A stretch of DNA of 64,000 nt from the NCBI RefSeq assembly GCF_024612015.1, contig NZ_CP102512.1, positions 496,001 to 560,000 of the forward strand, given 5' to 3'. Origin of the DNA: Streptomyces sp. CA-210063 (lineage in GTDB: Bacteria; Actinomycetota; Actinomycetes; Streptomycetales; Streptomycetaceae). Position numbers and translations under genes: made by a program. Positions 1-8,355 of this stretch are shown one piece after another; the first letter of the stretch is position 1, and each line of letters begins with the position of its first letter. Below the pieces are notes generated by a model. That model ran no database searches and was not told the origin of the DNA. It saw only the letters and a list, made by a program, of their open reading frames with translations.

Positions 1-42
1 TTGCCGACGAGTTGCTTGTCTCCGCTCGAAGGGAACCTGAAC

Positions 43-1407
43 ATGCCCCGCCCTCTGCGGGTAGCCATTGTCGGAGCCGGACCCGCCGGGATCTACGCCG
101 CCGACGCGCTGCTGAAGTCCGACGTGGCCACCGAGCCCGGTGTGTCCATCGACCTCTACGAGCGGATGCCCGCCCCGTTCGGACTGATCCGTTACGGCGT
201 GGCCCCCGACCACCCCCGCATCAAGGGCATCATCACGGCCCTCCACCAGGTGCTCGACAAGCCGCAGATCCGTCTCTTCGGCAACGTCGACTACCCGACG
301 GACATCAACCTGGACGATCTGCGCGCGTTCTACGACGCCGTGATCTTCTCCACGGGCGCGACGGCCGACCGCGCGCTCGACATCCCCGGCATCGACCTCG
401 ACGGCTCGTACGGCGCGGCCGACTTCGTCTCCTGGTACGACGGCCACCCGGACGTCCCGCGCACCTGGCCCCTGGAGGCCGAGAAGGTCGCCGTCCTCGG
501 TGTCGGCAACGTCGCGCTCGACGTCGCCCGCATCCTCGCCAAGACGGCCGACGAGCTGCTGCCGACCGAGATCCCCGCGAACGTCTACGAGGGCCTGAAG
601 GCCAACAAGGCGCTGGAGGTCCACGTCTTCGGCCGCCGTGGCCCGGCGCAGGCGAAGTTCTCCCCGATGGAGCTGCGGGAGCTGGACCACTCCCCCAACA
701 TCGAGGTCATCGTCGACCCCGAGGACATCGACTACGACGAGGGCTCGATCGCGACCCGGCGCGGCAACAAGCAGGCCGACATGGTCGCCAAGACCCTGGA
801 GAACTGGGCGATCCGCGACATCGGCGACCGCCCGCACAAGCTGTTCCTGCACTTCTTCGAGTCGCCCACCGAGATACTCGGCGAGGACGGCAAGGTCGTC
901 GGCCTGCGCACCGAGCGCACCGCCCTCGACGGCACCGGCAACGTCAAGGGCACCGGAGAGTTCAAGGACTGGGACGTCACCGGGATCTACCGCGCGGTCG
1001 GCTACCTCTCCGACAAGCTGCCCAAGCTGCCCTGGGACGTCGAGTCGGGCACCGTCCCGGACGAGGGCGGGCGGGTCATCGAGGAGACCGGCGCGCACCT
1101 GCGGTCGACGTATGTCACCGGCTGGATCCGGCGCGGTCCGGTGGGCCTCATCGGGCACACCAAGGGCGACGCCAACGAGACCGTCGCCAACCTGCTGGAC
1201 GACTTCGCGAACGGGCGGCTGCAGGAGCCCTCCGCGCCCGCCCCGGAGGCCGTCGACGCCTTCCTGGCGGAGCGGAACGTCCGCTTCACCACGTGGGAGG
1301 GCTGGTACAAGCTCGACGCGGCCGAGAAGGCGCTGGGTGAGCCGCAGGGCCGTGAGCGCGTGAAGCTCGTCGAGCGTGAGGACATGCTGCGGGAGAGCGG
1401 CGCGTAG
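43..1407 (+). CDS. fprA: FprA-type ferredoxin/flavodoxin-NADP+ reductase
   Basis: FAD enzyme of the adrenodoxin-reductase family (about 454 aa), moving electrons between NADPH and ferredoxins, for example those feeding cytochromes P450. Seen: an N-terminal FAD dinucleotide motif GAGPAG (residues 11-16), a second dinucleotide motif for NADP at GVGNVALDVAR (about 153-163), the family block GRRGPAQAKFSP (about 197) and the C-terminal GWIRRGPVGLIGHTKGDA block (about 360) that contacts FAD and NADP. The length matches mycobacterial FprA (about 456 aa). The frame is open from base 1 (TTG), but homology begins at the ATG at 43, so I start there. No ferredoxin or P450 gene lies in view; upstream context is outside the window. 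Confidence 0.93.
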   Translation: MPRPLRVAIVGAGPAGIYAADALLKSDVATEPGVSIDLYERMPAPFGLIRYGVAPDHPRIKGIITALHQVLDKPQIRLFGNVDYPTDINLDDLRAFYDAVIFSTGATADRALDIPGIDLDGSYGAADFVSWYDGHPDVPRTWPLEAEKVAVLGVGNVALDVARILAKTADELLPTEIPANVYEGLKANKALEVHVFGRRGPAQAKFSPMELRELDHSPNIEVIVDPEDIDYDEGSIATRRGNKQADMVAKTLENWAIRDIGDRPHKLFLHFFESPTEILGEDGKVVGLRTERTALDGTGNVKGTGEFKDWDVTGIYRAVGYLSDKLPKLPWDVESGTVPDEGGRVIEETGAHLRSTYVTGWIRRGPVGLIGHTKGDANETVANLLDDFANGRLQEPSAPAPEAVDAFLAERNVRFTTWEGWYKLDAAEKALGEPQGRERVKLVEREDMLRESGA

Positions 1408-1470
1408 CGCCCGCGAGGAGGCTGTTGGGGGACTGCGCGGCTGTTGTCCGACTGCGGGTCGGTCGTGGCT

Positions 1471-1513
1471 GGTCGCGCAGTTCCCCGCGCCCCTTTCAGG
1501 GGCCTGCGGCCCC
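1471..1513 (-). repeat. Streptomyces-type short intergenic repeat, copy 1
   Basis: This segment reads, on the minus strand, as GGGGCGCGGGGAACTGCGCG followed by ACCAGCC. The same core recurs at about 25540-25630 and, in plus orientation, at 37587-37625 and 61041-61088. Flanking C-rich and G-rich arms (cccctttcagggg) form a small hairpin. It sits in the 146-bp gap after fprA and may also act as that gene's terminator. The element type is familiar from Streptomyces intergenic DNA; I know of no assigned function. Confidence 0.75.
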
Positions 1514-1553
1514 ATCAGCGGGCGCGTGTCCCTCGGAGGCATAAGCTCGGGCA

Positions 1554-2174
1554 ATGGCCAAGTACTACGACGTGCACCCCGACAATCCTCAGCCTCGTGC
1601 CATCGGGCAGGTGGCCGACAGTATTCGTCAGGGTGGGCTCATCGCGTATCCGACGGACTCCTGCTTCGCGCTGGGGTGCCAGTTGGGCAGTCGTGACGGC
1701 ATCGAGCGGATCCGTTCGATCCGGCAGCTCGACGACCGTCACCACTTCACCCTGGTGTGCGAGAACTTCGCGCAGCTGGGTCAGTTCGTGCACGTCGACA
1801 ACGACGTGTTCCGTGCCGTGAAGGCGTCGACGCCCGGCAGTTACACCTTCATCCTCCCCGCGACGAGGGAGGTGCCCCGCAAACTGATGCACCCCAAGAA
1901 GAAGACCGTCGGTGTGCGCATCCCCGACCACCGGGTGGCCCAGGCCCTGCTCGCGGAGCTGGGTGAACCGCTCGTCTCCAGCACGCTGCTGCTGCCCGAC
2001 GAGGAGGAGCCGCTGACGCAGGGCTGGGAGATCAAGGAGCGCCTGGACTACCTGGTCGACGCGGTGGTGGACTCCGGGGACTGCGGCACGGAGCCGACGA
2101 CCGTGATCGACTTCTCCAGCGGCGAGGCCGAGATCATCCGCAAGGGCGCGGGCGACACCTCACGCTTCGAGTGA
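1554..2174 (+). CDS. yciO: YciO-type Sua5/YrdC/YwlC family protein
   Basis: A 206-aa protein of the YrdC fold, the family that includes threonylcarbamoyl-AMP synthase of tRNA t6A biosynthesis. It follows E. coli YciO closely over its whole length: HPDNPQ near the N-terminus, YPTDSCFALGC (residues 32-42), PGSYTFIL (about 95), EVPRKL, VGVRIPDH and the closing PTTVIDFSSG...IRKGAGD. YciO proteins bind nucleotides, but their in vivo role in t6A synthesis is debated, so catalytic function is not certain. The GGAGG before the ATG is about 15 bases away, longer than usual. It stands alone between fprA and a minus-strand gene. Confidence 0.9.
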   Translation: MAKYYDVHPDNPQPRAIGQVADSIRQGGLIAYPTDSCFALGCQLGSRDGIERIRSIRQLDDRHHFTLVCENFAQLGQFVHVDNDVFRAVKASTPGSYTFILPATREVPRKLMHPKKKTVGVRIPDHRVAQALLAELGEPLVSSTLLLPDEEEPLTQGWEIKERLDYLVDAVVDSGDCGTEPTTVIDFSSGEAEIIRKGAGDTSRFE

Positions 2175-2196
2175 GGCCCGGGGGCCTCGGTGGGTC

Positions 2197-3222
2197 TCAG
2201 GTCTGCCGCAGCGGCTCGTACGCCTCGGCGCTCAGGCCGAACGTCCAGGCCACTCCCTCCCGGGCCGTGGTCGTCGTGGGCGGCACCCGCAGCCAGTAGG
2301 TGCGGCTCGTGCCGTCCGGCTCCGGTGTGGAGTTGACGACCTCCACCATCACCACGTCCTCGTCGCCGGGCAGGGCCGTCCGCCACAGCACACCCGTCTC
2401 GTCGCGGTGCACCGGCTTCGCCCCGGACTCCTCCAGGTAGCGGTCGTAGCCGTAGTACTCGAGCATCACGCGGCGCAGCTCGGCGTTCTCCTCCGTCCGG
2501 ATCCGCTCGGCGGTCAGCTCGCCCAGCCGGTCGAGGAATTCGCCTGGCACGGGCAGCCCGCGCCAGGCGTGCAGGGCGAAGCCGTCGGCGTAGGCGAGCG
2601 CGGGCCCGTCGCCGCGGTCGAGGCGGCCCGCCTCGTCGCGGTGCAGTTCCACGGGCCGTTCGGCGACGACCGCGACGGTCTCGTAGGGCCACCACCAGCC
2701 CGCCGTACGGGCCACCTCCGTGAGCCCGTCGAGACCGGGGGCGGCGTCGAAGGCGCACAGCCAGGCCGCGTCGTGCTGGCCCAGGACCGCGTCGAGGAGG
2801 AGGAGCCGGACGCGGGTCTCCTCCTTGCGGTCGGCGGGGGCCAGGGCCTCGACGATGCCGGTGCGGACGCGGTCGACGAGCGGCCGGGTCGTGTCCCAGA
2901 GGTCGGCGCCCGTGGCACGCCAGTGGTCGCTCCAGCCGGTGGGGCCCAGCCGGGTGTGCAGCCGGTCGCGTGCGGCGGCGACGGCTCTGTTGCGGACGGC
3001 GTCACGGACGCTCGCCCCGGTCGCCGGCAGTGTCTCGCCGTCCTCCGCCGGTGTTCCCGACAGCAGGTGTATCGCTTCCAGGGGCGAGCGGGCCCACACG
3101 ATCCGCTCGGGCTCCCGCAGCCCCGCCTGCCGGTAGGCGAGCCGTACGCCCGCCTCGGCCCGCGCCCGGTCGCCCGCTCCGGTGGCGGCTGCCACCGCCC
3201 GCCAACTCGCCTGCTCGGTCAC
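2197..3222 (-). CDS. DUF6745-type protein
   Basis: A 341-aa soluble protein that I recognise as the DUF6745 type: helical N-terminal half, then a W/Y-rich C-terminal half with HRDETGVLWR and EVVNSTPEPDGTSRTYWLRVPP. The latter resembles the usual close of these proteins, in which a small beta domain carries 'VVNSTPEPDG'. Start: GTG at 3222 preceded at good spacing by GAGGAGGAA on the minus strand. The reading frame is open far beyond this, into the antisense of the next genes, but that is GC-driven frame openness. It sits 46 bp downstream of the small gene at 3269-3595 on the same strand, and both are divergent from the STM4015-4011 cassette. Function unknown. Confidence 0.82.
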   Translation of the reverse strand: MTEQASWRAVAAATGAGDRARAEAGVRLAYRQAGLREPERIVWARSPLEAIHLLSGTPAEDGETLPATGASVRDAVRNRAVAAARDRLHTRLGPTGWSDHWRATGADLWDTTRPLVDRVRTGIVEALAPADRKEETRVRLLLLDAVLGQHDAAWLCAFDAAPGLDGLTEVARTAGWWWPYETVAVVAERPVELHRDEAGRLDRGDGPALAYADGFALHAWRGLPVPGEFLDRLGELTAERIRTEENAELRRVMLEYYGYDRYLEESGAKPVHRDETGVLWRTALPGDEDVVMVEVVNSTPEPDGTSRTYWLRVPPTTTTAREGVAWTFGLSAEAYEPLRQT

Positions 3223-3268
3223 GTCGTTCCTCCTCGTCGTCGTCCTGTGCCGCACATCCACCGCCGTA

Positions 3269-3595
3269 TCAGTCCGCGACGATCCGGATCGAGCCCGGTA
3301 CGTACTCGCGCTGCCGTACGACCCGGTACCAGCCCTTGGGCAGGGAGATGGCCGCGTGTTCCTCGTGGACGACGCGGGCGCCCTCCGGCACATGCAGCAG
3401 CATCGGTCCGAAGACGCTCGCCTCGCGGACGAGACGGCCGGGGCCGACCACGGCGTGGGCGTGGCCGGTGACCTCGCCGAGGGCGAGGACGAGCCGGCCG
3501 CGCCCGTCGCGCGGTTCCGACGCGGCGTCGAGCGCGGCGGCGGGCACGGCGCTCTGCGCCAACGGCACGATGAGGACGTCTCCTTGCCGGTACAT
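3269..3595 (-). CDS. Small conserved protein, partner of DUF6745 gene
   Basis: A 108-aa soluble protein beginning MYRQGDVLI, with an ATG at 3595 preceded by GGGAGGGAGA. It contains LALGEVTGHAHAVVGPG, a region with E and H residues that could form a cupin-like metal site (inference only), and LHVPEGARVVHEEHAAISLPKGWYRVVRQREYVPG, which has the rhythm of a small beta-barrel. The small basic C-terminus lacks any membrane segment. Genes like this commonly accompany DUF6745 genes, and here they form a two-gene minus-strand operon. No biochemical role is known to me. Confidence 0.75.
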   Translation of the reverse strand: MYRQGDVLIVPLAQSAVPAAALDAASEPRDGRGRLVLALGEVTGHAHAVVGPGRLVREASVFGPMLLHVPEGARVVHEEHAAISLPKGWYRVVRQREYVPGSIRIVAD

Positions 3596-3858
3596 GGGTC
3601 TCCCTCCCGTCGGGCACTCGCTGTGCCACGGAAAGGACGGTAGAGGCAGGCACTGACAATCGGCCCGCGCAGGCTGTTCGTCGGGCCGCGCACGACTGTT
3701 CGTCCACAGGACAGGGGTCCGCCGCACACGATGTCAGTGGGGCTTGGTAGAACTCCCGTACCCGGCGGCGCTGTGTGCGCTTCGGGTGCGCAACGGGCGG
3801 ACCGTGCACGGACTCGGCTGCCGCCCGACCGGACATGGAACGAAGGGGCGGGGCACAC
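3596..3858. promoter_or_regulatory. Divergent control region of the STM4015 cassette and DUF6745 operon
   Basis: A 263-bp gene-free region between two divergent start codons. It must hold promoters for both directions. It contains two direct copies of CTGTTCGTC at 3674-3682 and 3696-3704, each preceded by a related CCGCGCA block. The copies are 22 bp apart, so they face the same side of the helix. This looks like a two-site operator, but no regulator gene lies next to it. No clear -35/-10 pair was identified. Confidence 0.5.
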
Positions 3859-4827
3859 ATGACCATCGGGAGCCATCTGGAGGAGTTCCACGACCTGCCG
3901 GTCCACCGCTTCCCCAAGTCGGTGAAGGGCCCGGAGGGCGCCGCGGACCTGCCCGCTCCCGAGTCGGTGGCCTGGAGCATCGCCGTGGACTCCTACGACA
4001 GCGAGGAGGCGTGGGAGGACGCGTTCGCCCGGTTCCTCGCCTCTGTCGACACCACCGAGGTGCGGGCGCTGGTCGTGGGCGCCTGGAGCGACGCGTACGA
4101 CAACGGCCCCGAGGACCTGATCAAGGCCCTGGTGGCGGCGAAGGACCGGCTGCCCGCGCTGCGCGCGCTGTTCCTCGGCGACATCGTGATGGAGGAGTGC
4201 GAGATCTCCTGGATCAACCAGGGCGATGTGGACCCGCTGCTGAACGCCTTCACCGAGCTGGAGGAGTTCGGTGTGCGCGGCGGCCAGGGGCTCGTCTTCC
4301 CCGCCGTGCGTCACGAGCGGCTGCGGACGCTGACGGTCGAGACCGGCGGCATGCCCGTCGACGCGGTCCGGGGTGTCGCGGAGAGCGACCTGCCGGCCCT
4401 CGTCCACCTCGACCTGTGGCTGGGAACCTCCGAGTACGGCGGCGACTCGGAGGTGGCCGACCTGGCGCCGATCCTCGCGGGCACCCGGCTGCCGGCTCTC
4501 AAGTATCTGGCGCTGCGCAACAGCGAGATGCAGGACGACATCTGTGCGGCGCTCGCCTCCGCCCCGGTGGTGGCCCGCCTCGACGTCCTCGACGTGTCGA
4601 TGGGCGTCCTCACCGACGACGGCGCGACCGCACTGCTCACGGGCCAGCCGCTCACCCACCTCACCACGCTGGACCTGCACCACAACTACCTCAGCCCGGC
4701 GATACGCGACCGCCTCCGGGACTCCCTGGAGGCCGAGGGGGTCCAGGTCGACGTCGACGCGGACGACGCCGAGTCGGACGAGGAGGAGGACGGCACGGTC
4801 TGGCGCTTCGTCGCGGTCGGCGAGTAG
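3859..4827 (+). CDS. STM4015 family leucine-rich-repeat protein
   Basis: A 322-aa soluble protein recognised as STM4015 family. The N-terminal third (EEFHDLPVHRFP, WSIAVDSYDSEEAWEDAFARFL) is family-specific. The rest is built of leucine-rich-repeat-like segments: LRALFLGDIVM, LRTLTVE, LPALVHLDLWLG, LPALKYLALRNSEMQDD, VARLDVLDVSMGVLTDDGA and LTTLDLHHNYLS. This is the solenoid pattern used for protein binding. The acidic C-tail (DDAESDEEEDG) is unusual. ATG at 3859 chosen because the family begins there (MTIGSHLEEF) behind GAAGGGGCGGGG; an in-frame ATG at 3835 is possible. First gene of a plus-strand operon with STM4014, 4013, 4012 and 4011. Likely a recognition or scaffold subunit, by inference. 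Confidence 0.85.
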   Translation: MTIGSHLEEFHDLPVHRFPKSVKGPEGAADLPAPESVAWSIAVDSYDSEEAWEDAFARFLASVDTTEVRALVVGAWSDAYDNGPEDLIKALVAAKDRLPALRALFLGDIVMEECEISWINQGDVDPLLNAFTELEEFGVRGGQGLVFPAVRHERLRTLTVETGGMPVDAVRGVAESDLPALVHLDLWLGTSEYGGDSEVADLAPILAGTRLPALKYLALRNSEMQDDICAALASAPVVARLDVLDVSMGVLTDDGATALLTGQPLTHLTTLDLHHNYLSPAIRDRLRDSLEAEGVQVDVDADDAESDEEEDGTVWRFVAVGE

Positions 4828-4881
4828 CACCGCACCGCGCGGCGCAGGGGGTTCAGGGTTTTCGAGGTGAGGGGGGTCCGC

Positions 4882-6039
4882 GTGTCCGGTTGGACCGGAG
4901 CGGCAGATGCGGGGCCCGGCCCGTACAGGTGGGTCGTCGTCGGGAACGGGGAGAACCGGCGGGTCGGGCTGTTCGTCGCGGCGGCGGAGGCGGCCGGTGT
5001 CGGCACGCCGCGTGTCGTCGAGTGGCGGGACGTGCTGCGCGACGGCGGCCACGAGTTCGCCGCCGACGAGATCGTACGGCTGGACTCGCCGGGCGAGAAC
5101 GCCGAGGTGGACCGGCTGCTGCGGGGTGTCGACGATCCGACGCGCGTGGAGGGCTCGGCCACCTGGTACGCCCGTTTCCTGGCCGCGGTGGGCTCGTTGC
5201 GGGGCGGGGTGCGGCTGGACGATCCGGCGGATCTGGCGGTGCTGTTCGACAAGCGGCTGTGCCATGCCCGGCTCGACGCGGCGGGGGTGCCGGTGCCCCC
5301 GTCGCCCACCTCGGGCGACACGCCGCCGGTGCGCGGCTGGGACGACGTACGGGCGGCCATGCGGGAGCACGGCATGGCGCGTGTCTTCGTGAAGCCGGCG
5401 CACGGGTCCTCCGCGTCCGGGGTGCTGGCCGTCGAGTCGGCGATCAGCGGGCGGATCAGGGCGACCACTTCGGTGGAAGCGGCCCCGGACGGGCGGCTGC
5501 ACAACTCGCTGCGGGTCCGGCGCTACACGGACGAGCGGGAGATCGCCGGCATCGTCGACGCCCTCGCGGTCGACGGTCTGCACATCGAGCGCTGGCTGCC
5601 GAAGGCGTCCGCGCACGGCAGGTCCGCCGACCTGCGGGTCCTGGTCGTGGCGGGCCGGGCCACGCACGCGGTCGTCCGCACCAGCCGTTTCCCCATGACC
5701 AATCTCCATCTCGGCGGGGCACGGGGCGATCTGGCGTCGGTCGTCGACGCGGCGGGCGACCGCTGGCGGCAGGCGCTCGACATCTGCGAGCGAGCCGCCG
5801 CCTGCTTCCCGGACACACTGTGCGTCGGTGTGGACCTGCTGCCGGCGATCGGCTGGCGCCGGTTCGCCGTCGGCGAGGTCAACGCGTTCGGTGATCTGCT
5901 GCCCCGGCTGACCGGGCTGCCGGGCGGCCCGGCAGAGGGCCTGGACACCTATGCGGCGCAGCTCGCGGCGGTGCGGAGCGCGCTGCTCCCGGCGCCCTCG
6001 CACCCCCCTCAGACAAGGAAAGACCATGCACCCTTCTGA
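4882..6039 (+). CDS. STM4014 family ATP-grasp-like protein
   Basis: A 385-aa protein of the STM4014 family with ATP-grasp character: a central FVKPAHGSSASGVLAVES segment (about residues 168-186) typical of the ATP-binding lysine and glycine loop, and GEVNAFGD (about 331) matching the metal-binding E-x-N motif. ATP-grasp enzymes join carboxylates to amines or thiols through acyl-phosphates, so it may ligate or activate a small molecule or peptide; the substrate is unknown. I prefer the GTG at 4882, which has GAGGTGAGGGGGG upstream, over the GTG at 4867. Its end overlaps the start of the STM4013 gene by 14 bp, implying translational coupling. Confidence 0.83.
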   Translation: MSGWTGAADAGPGPYRWVVVGNGENRRVGLFVAAAEAAGVGTPRVVEWRDVLRDGGHEFAADEIVRLDSPGENAEVDRLLRGVDDPTRVEGSATWYARFLAAVGSLRGGVRLDDPADLAVLFDKRLCHARLDAAGVPVPPSPTSGDTPPVRGWDDVRAAMREHGMARVFVKPAHGSSASGVLAVESAISGRIRATTSVEAAPDGRLHNSLRVRRYTDEREIAGIVDALAVDGLHIERWLPKASAHGRSADLRVLVVAGRATHAVVRTSRFPMTNLHLGGARGDLASVVDAAGDRWRQALDICERAAACFPDTLCVGVDLLPAIGWRRFAVGEVNAFGDLLPRLTGLPGGPAEGLDTYAAQLAAVRSALLPAPSHPPQTRKDHAPF

Positions 6040-6994
6040 CCCGGCTGACCCGGCTGACCCGGCTGCCCCGGCCCGCCGGCCCTACGAGGCCACGCAGGAA
6101 CCCGGCCTGATCGAGGTCAAGGGCGCACCCGACCTGAACAAGATGGTGGGCGCACCCGACCTGAACGAGACGGTGGGCGTCCCCGACATGAACGAGGTGG
6201 TCGGCCGCGACGATCTGCTGCTGCTCACGCTCGACACCCTGCGGTACGACGTGGCCGTGCGGCTCGCGGCGGAGGGCCGGCTGCCGAATCTCACCGCTGA
6301 ACTGCCGGGCGGTACCTGGGAGAAGCGGCACGCGCCCGGCAGCTTCACCTATGCCTCGCACCAGGCGATGTTCGCGGGTTTCCTGCCGACCCCGGCGGCC
6401 CCCGGGCAGCACCCGCGGCTCTTCGCGGGCCGGTTCGCCGGCAGTGAGACGACCGCGGGGCGCACCTTCGTCTTCGACAGCCCCGACCTGGTGTCGGCGC
6501 TCGCCGAGCACGGCTATCGCACGGTGTGCATCGGGGGTGTCGGGTTCTTCAACAAGCAGGGGGCGCTCGGCAGCGTCCTGCCCGGCCTGTTCCAGGAGAG
6601 CCACTGGGAGCCGGAGTTCTCCGTGGCGTCGCCGACGTCCTTCGAGTCCCAGGTGGCCCGCGCCGAGCGGGTCGTGGCCGAACTGCCCGCCGAGCGGCGG
6701 CTGTTCCTCTTCCTCAACGCCTCGGCGCTGCACCAGCCCAACTGGTTCCACCTGCCGGGCGCCACCCGCGAGACCGGCGACAGCCTGGTCACGCACGCGG
6801 CGGCCCTGGAGTACATCGACCGGCACGTCGGGCGGCTCTTCGCCGCGATGCGTTCGCGGCGCCGCTGCTTCGCCGTCGTCTGCTCCGACCACGGGACCAC
6901 GTACGGCGAGGACGGTTACACCGGGCACCGGCTCGGCCACGAGGCCGTGTGGACCGTCCCCTACAGCCACTTCTTCCTGGAGTCGTCCGCATGA
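6026..6994 (+). CDS. STM4013/SEN3800 family hydrolase (alkaline-phosphatase/sulfatase fold)
   Basis: A 322-aa hydrolase. LLLLTLDTLRYDVA (from about residue 63) is the N-terminal metal-site strand of the alkaline phosphatase/sulfatase superfamily, and VCSDHGTTYGEDG (about 285) with GHRLGHEAVWTVPY supplies the typical D/H metal ligands. No signal peptide, so it acts in the cytoplasm. ATG at 6026 follows AAGGAAAG. The N-terminus is odd: a 9-bp DNA repeat encodes DPADPADPADPA, then three 27-bp repeats encode variants of GAPDLNxxV. An internal ATG at 6188 (MNEVVGRDD) would give a protein without these tails. It overlaps STM4012 by ATGA. Reaction and substrate unknown. Confidence 0.85.
   Translation: MHPSDPADPADPAAPARRPYEATQEPGLIEVKGAPDLNKMVGAPDLNETVGVPDMNEVVGRDDLLLLTLDTLRYDVAVRLAAEGRLPNLTAELPGGTWEKRHAPGSFTYASHQAMFAGFLPTPAAPGQHPRLFAGRFAGSETTAGRTFVFDSPDLVSALAEHGYRTVCIGGVGFFNKQGALGSVLPGLFQESHWEPEFSVASPTSFESQVARAERVVAELPAERRLFLFLNASALHQPNWFHLPGATRETGDSLVTHAAALEYIDRHVGRLFAAMRSRRRCFAVVCSDHGTTYGEDGYTGHRLGHEAVWTVPYSHFFLESSA
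6036..6202 (+). repeat. Two coding tandem repeats in the STM4013 N-terminus
   Basis: At 6036-6071 the 9-mer CTGACCCGG occurs three times, followed by one variant CTGCCCCGG. The first copy contains the stop codon of STM4014. At 6122-6202 a 27-bp unit occurs three times (6122-6148, 6149-6175, 6176-6202), encoding GAPDLNKMV, GAPDLNETV and GVPDMNEVV. All units are multiples of three, so copy-number change would lengthen or shorten the protein tail without a frameshift. Confidence 0.9.
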
Positions 6995-8355
6995 CCATCA
7001 CAGCCGCCAACGCCGTCACCACCACTCACGCGCCGACGCGGCCGTACCAGCAGTACGTGTACGCCTACCCGCACAAGACGGCCTACCGGGAGCTGCCGGA
7101 CCACCCGCTCCTCTCGGACCTGTGGGCCGGCGAGTCCCGGCAGGCGCTGTCGCTGTACGCGCACATACCGTTCTGCGAGGTCCGCTGCGGCTTCTGCAAC
7201 CTCTTCACCCGGATCGGCGCGCCGGACGGGCTGACCGGCCGCTATCTCGACGCCCTCGAACGGCAGGCGGTCGCGGTGCGGGAGGCGCTCGGGGACGGAG
7301 AGCCCGTGCGGTTCGCGAACGCCGCGTTCGGCGGTGGCACGCCCACCTATCTCGAGGCCGCCGAGCTGGAGCGGCTGTGCGACATCGCCGAGCGGCACAT
7401 GGGCGCGGATCTGCGGGCGATCCCCTTGTCGGTCGAGGCCTCCCCCGCCACGGCGACGGCCGACCGGCTGGCCGTCCTGGCCGAGCGGGGCACGACGCGG
7501 CTGAGCCTCGGCGTGCAGAGCTTCGTGGAGGAGGAGGCGCGTGCGGCCGTACGACCGCAGCGGCGCTCCGACGTGGAGGCGGCGCTGTCGCGGATCCGCG
7601 AGGCCGGCATCCCGGTCCTCAACATCGACCTGATCTACGGCATCGACGGGCAGACGGCGGCCAGTTGGCGGCTGTCCCTGGACGCGGCCCTCGCCTGGCG
7701 GCCGGAGGAGATCTACCTCTATCCGCTGTACGTACGGCCGTTGACGGGGCTGGGCCGCAACGCCGATCCGTCGATCGCGGACCGAGAGTGGGACGAGGCG
7801 CGACTGCGCCGCTACCGCGAGGGCCGCGACCATCTGCTCGCGCACGGCTACGAGCAGGTCTCCATGCGGATGTTCCGCCGCGCGGACGCGCCCCCGCAGG
7901 GCCCGGACGACTACGCCTGCCAGACCGACGGCATGATCGGCCTGGGCTGCGGGGCCCGTTCGTACACCTCGAAGCTGCACTACTCCTTCGACTACGCGGT
8001 CGCCATGCGGGAGATCCGAGGCATCATCGACGACTACACCGCCACGGAGGACTTCAGCCGGGCCGTGCACGGCCGTGAGGTCGACGAGGACGAGGCGCGG
8101 CGTCGCCATCTGCTGCAGTCGCTGCTCCAGGCGCAGGGGTTGCCGGTGGCGGAGTACCGCCGGCGGTTCGGGTCCGACCCGTACGCGGACTTCCCGGTGG
8201 AGCTGGAGCGGCTGGAATCGCGCGGCTGGCTGGCGGAGGCGGGAGCCGGGCTGCTGAAGCTCTCCGCCGAGGGGCTGGCCCACTCGGACGCCATCGGTCC
8301 CGACTTCTTCTCCCCCTCCGTACGGGCCGCGATGACCGAGTACGAGCTGAAGTGA
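6991..8355 (+). CDS. STM4012 family radical SAM protein (HemN/HemW-like)
   Basis: A 454-aa radical SAM enzyme. The [4Fe-4S] motif CEVRCGFC (C62, C66, C69) sits in YAHIPFCEVRCGFCNLF, a HemN/HemW-like context. GGGTPTYL, SVEASPATATADRL, RLSLGVQSF and NIDLIYGIDGQT follow the coproporphyrinogen-oxidase-like radical SAM layout, and the C-terminal winged-helix-like part carries GLGCGARSYTS. These enzymes cleave SAM to a 5'-deoxyadenosyl radical. HemN-like members include oxidases, methyltransferases and heme chaperones, so the reaction cannot be assigned. ATG at 6991 overlaps the STM4013 stop (ATGA) with GGAG upstream. It is followed without a gap by STM4011. Confidence 0.9.
   Translation: MTITAANAVTTTHAPTRPYQQYVYAYPHKTAYRELPDHPLLSDLWAGESRQALSLYAHIPFCEVRCGFCNLFTRIGAPDGLTGRYLDALERQAVAVREALGDGEPVRFANAAFGGGTPTYLEAAELERLCDIAERHMGADLRAIPLSVEASPATATADRLAVLAERGTTRLSLGVQSFVEEEARAAVRPQRRSDVEAALSRIREAGIPVLNIDLIYGIDGQTAASWRLSLDAALAWRPEEIYLYPLYVRPLTGLGRNADPSIADREWDEARLRRYREGRDHLLAHGYEQVSMRMFRRADAPPQGPDDYACQTDGMIGLGCGARSYTSKLHYSFDYAVAMREIRGIIDDYTATEDFSRAVHGREVDEDEARRRHLLQSLLQAQGLPVAEYRRRFGSDPYADFPVELERLESRGWLAEAGAGLLKLSAEGLAHSDAIGPDFFSPSVRAAMTEYELK

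Noticed and set aside
1..42. TTG at base 1 as the start of the FprA gene
   Set aside because: The first 14 residues match nothing in the family, and the conserved N-terminus begins at the ATG at 43.
3223..6027. Very long minus-strand open frame continuing upstream of the DUF6745 gene
   Set aside because: It is antisense to the STM4015-STM4014 genes, is rich in R/P/H with no domain, and is explained by GC-biased third positions on the sense strand. Only 2197-3222 is supported.
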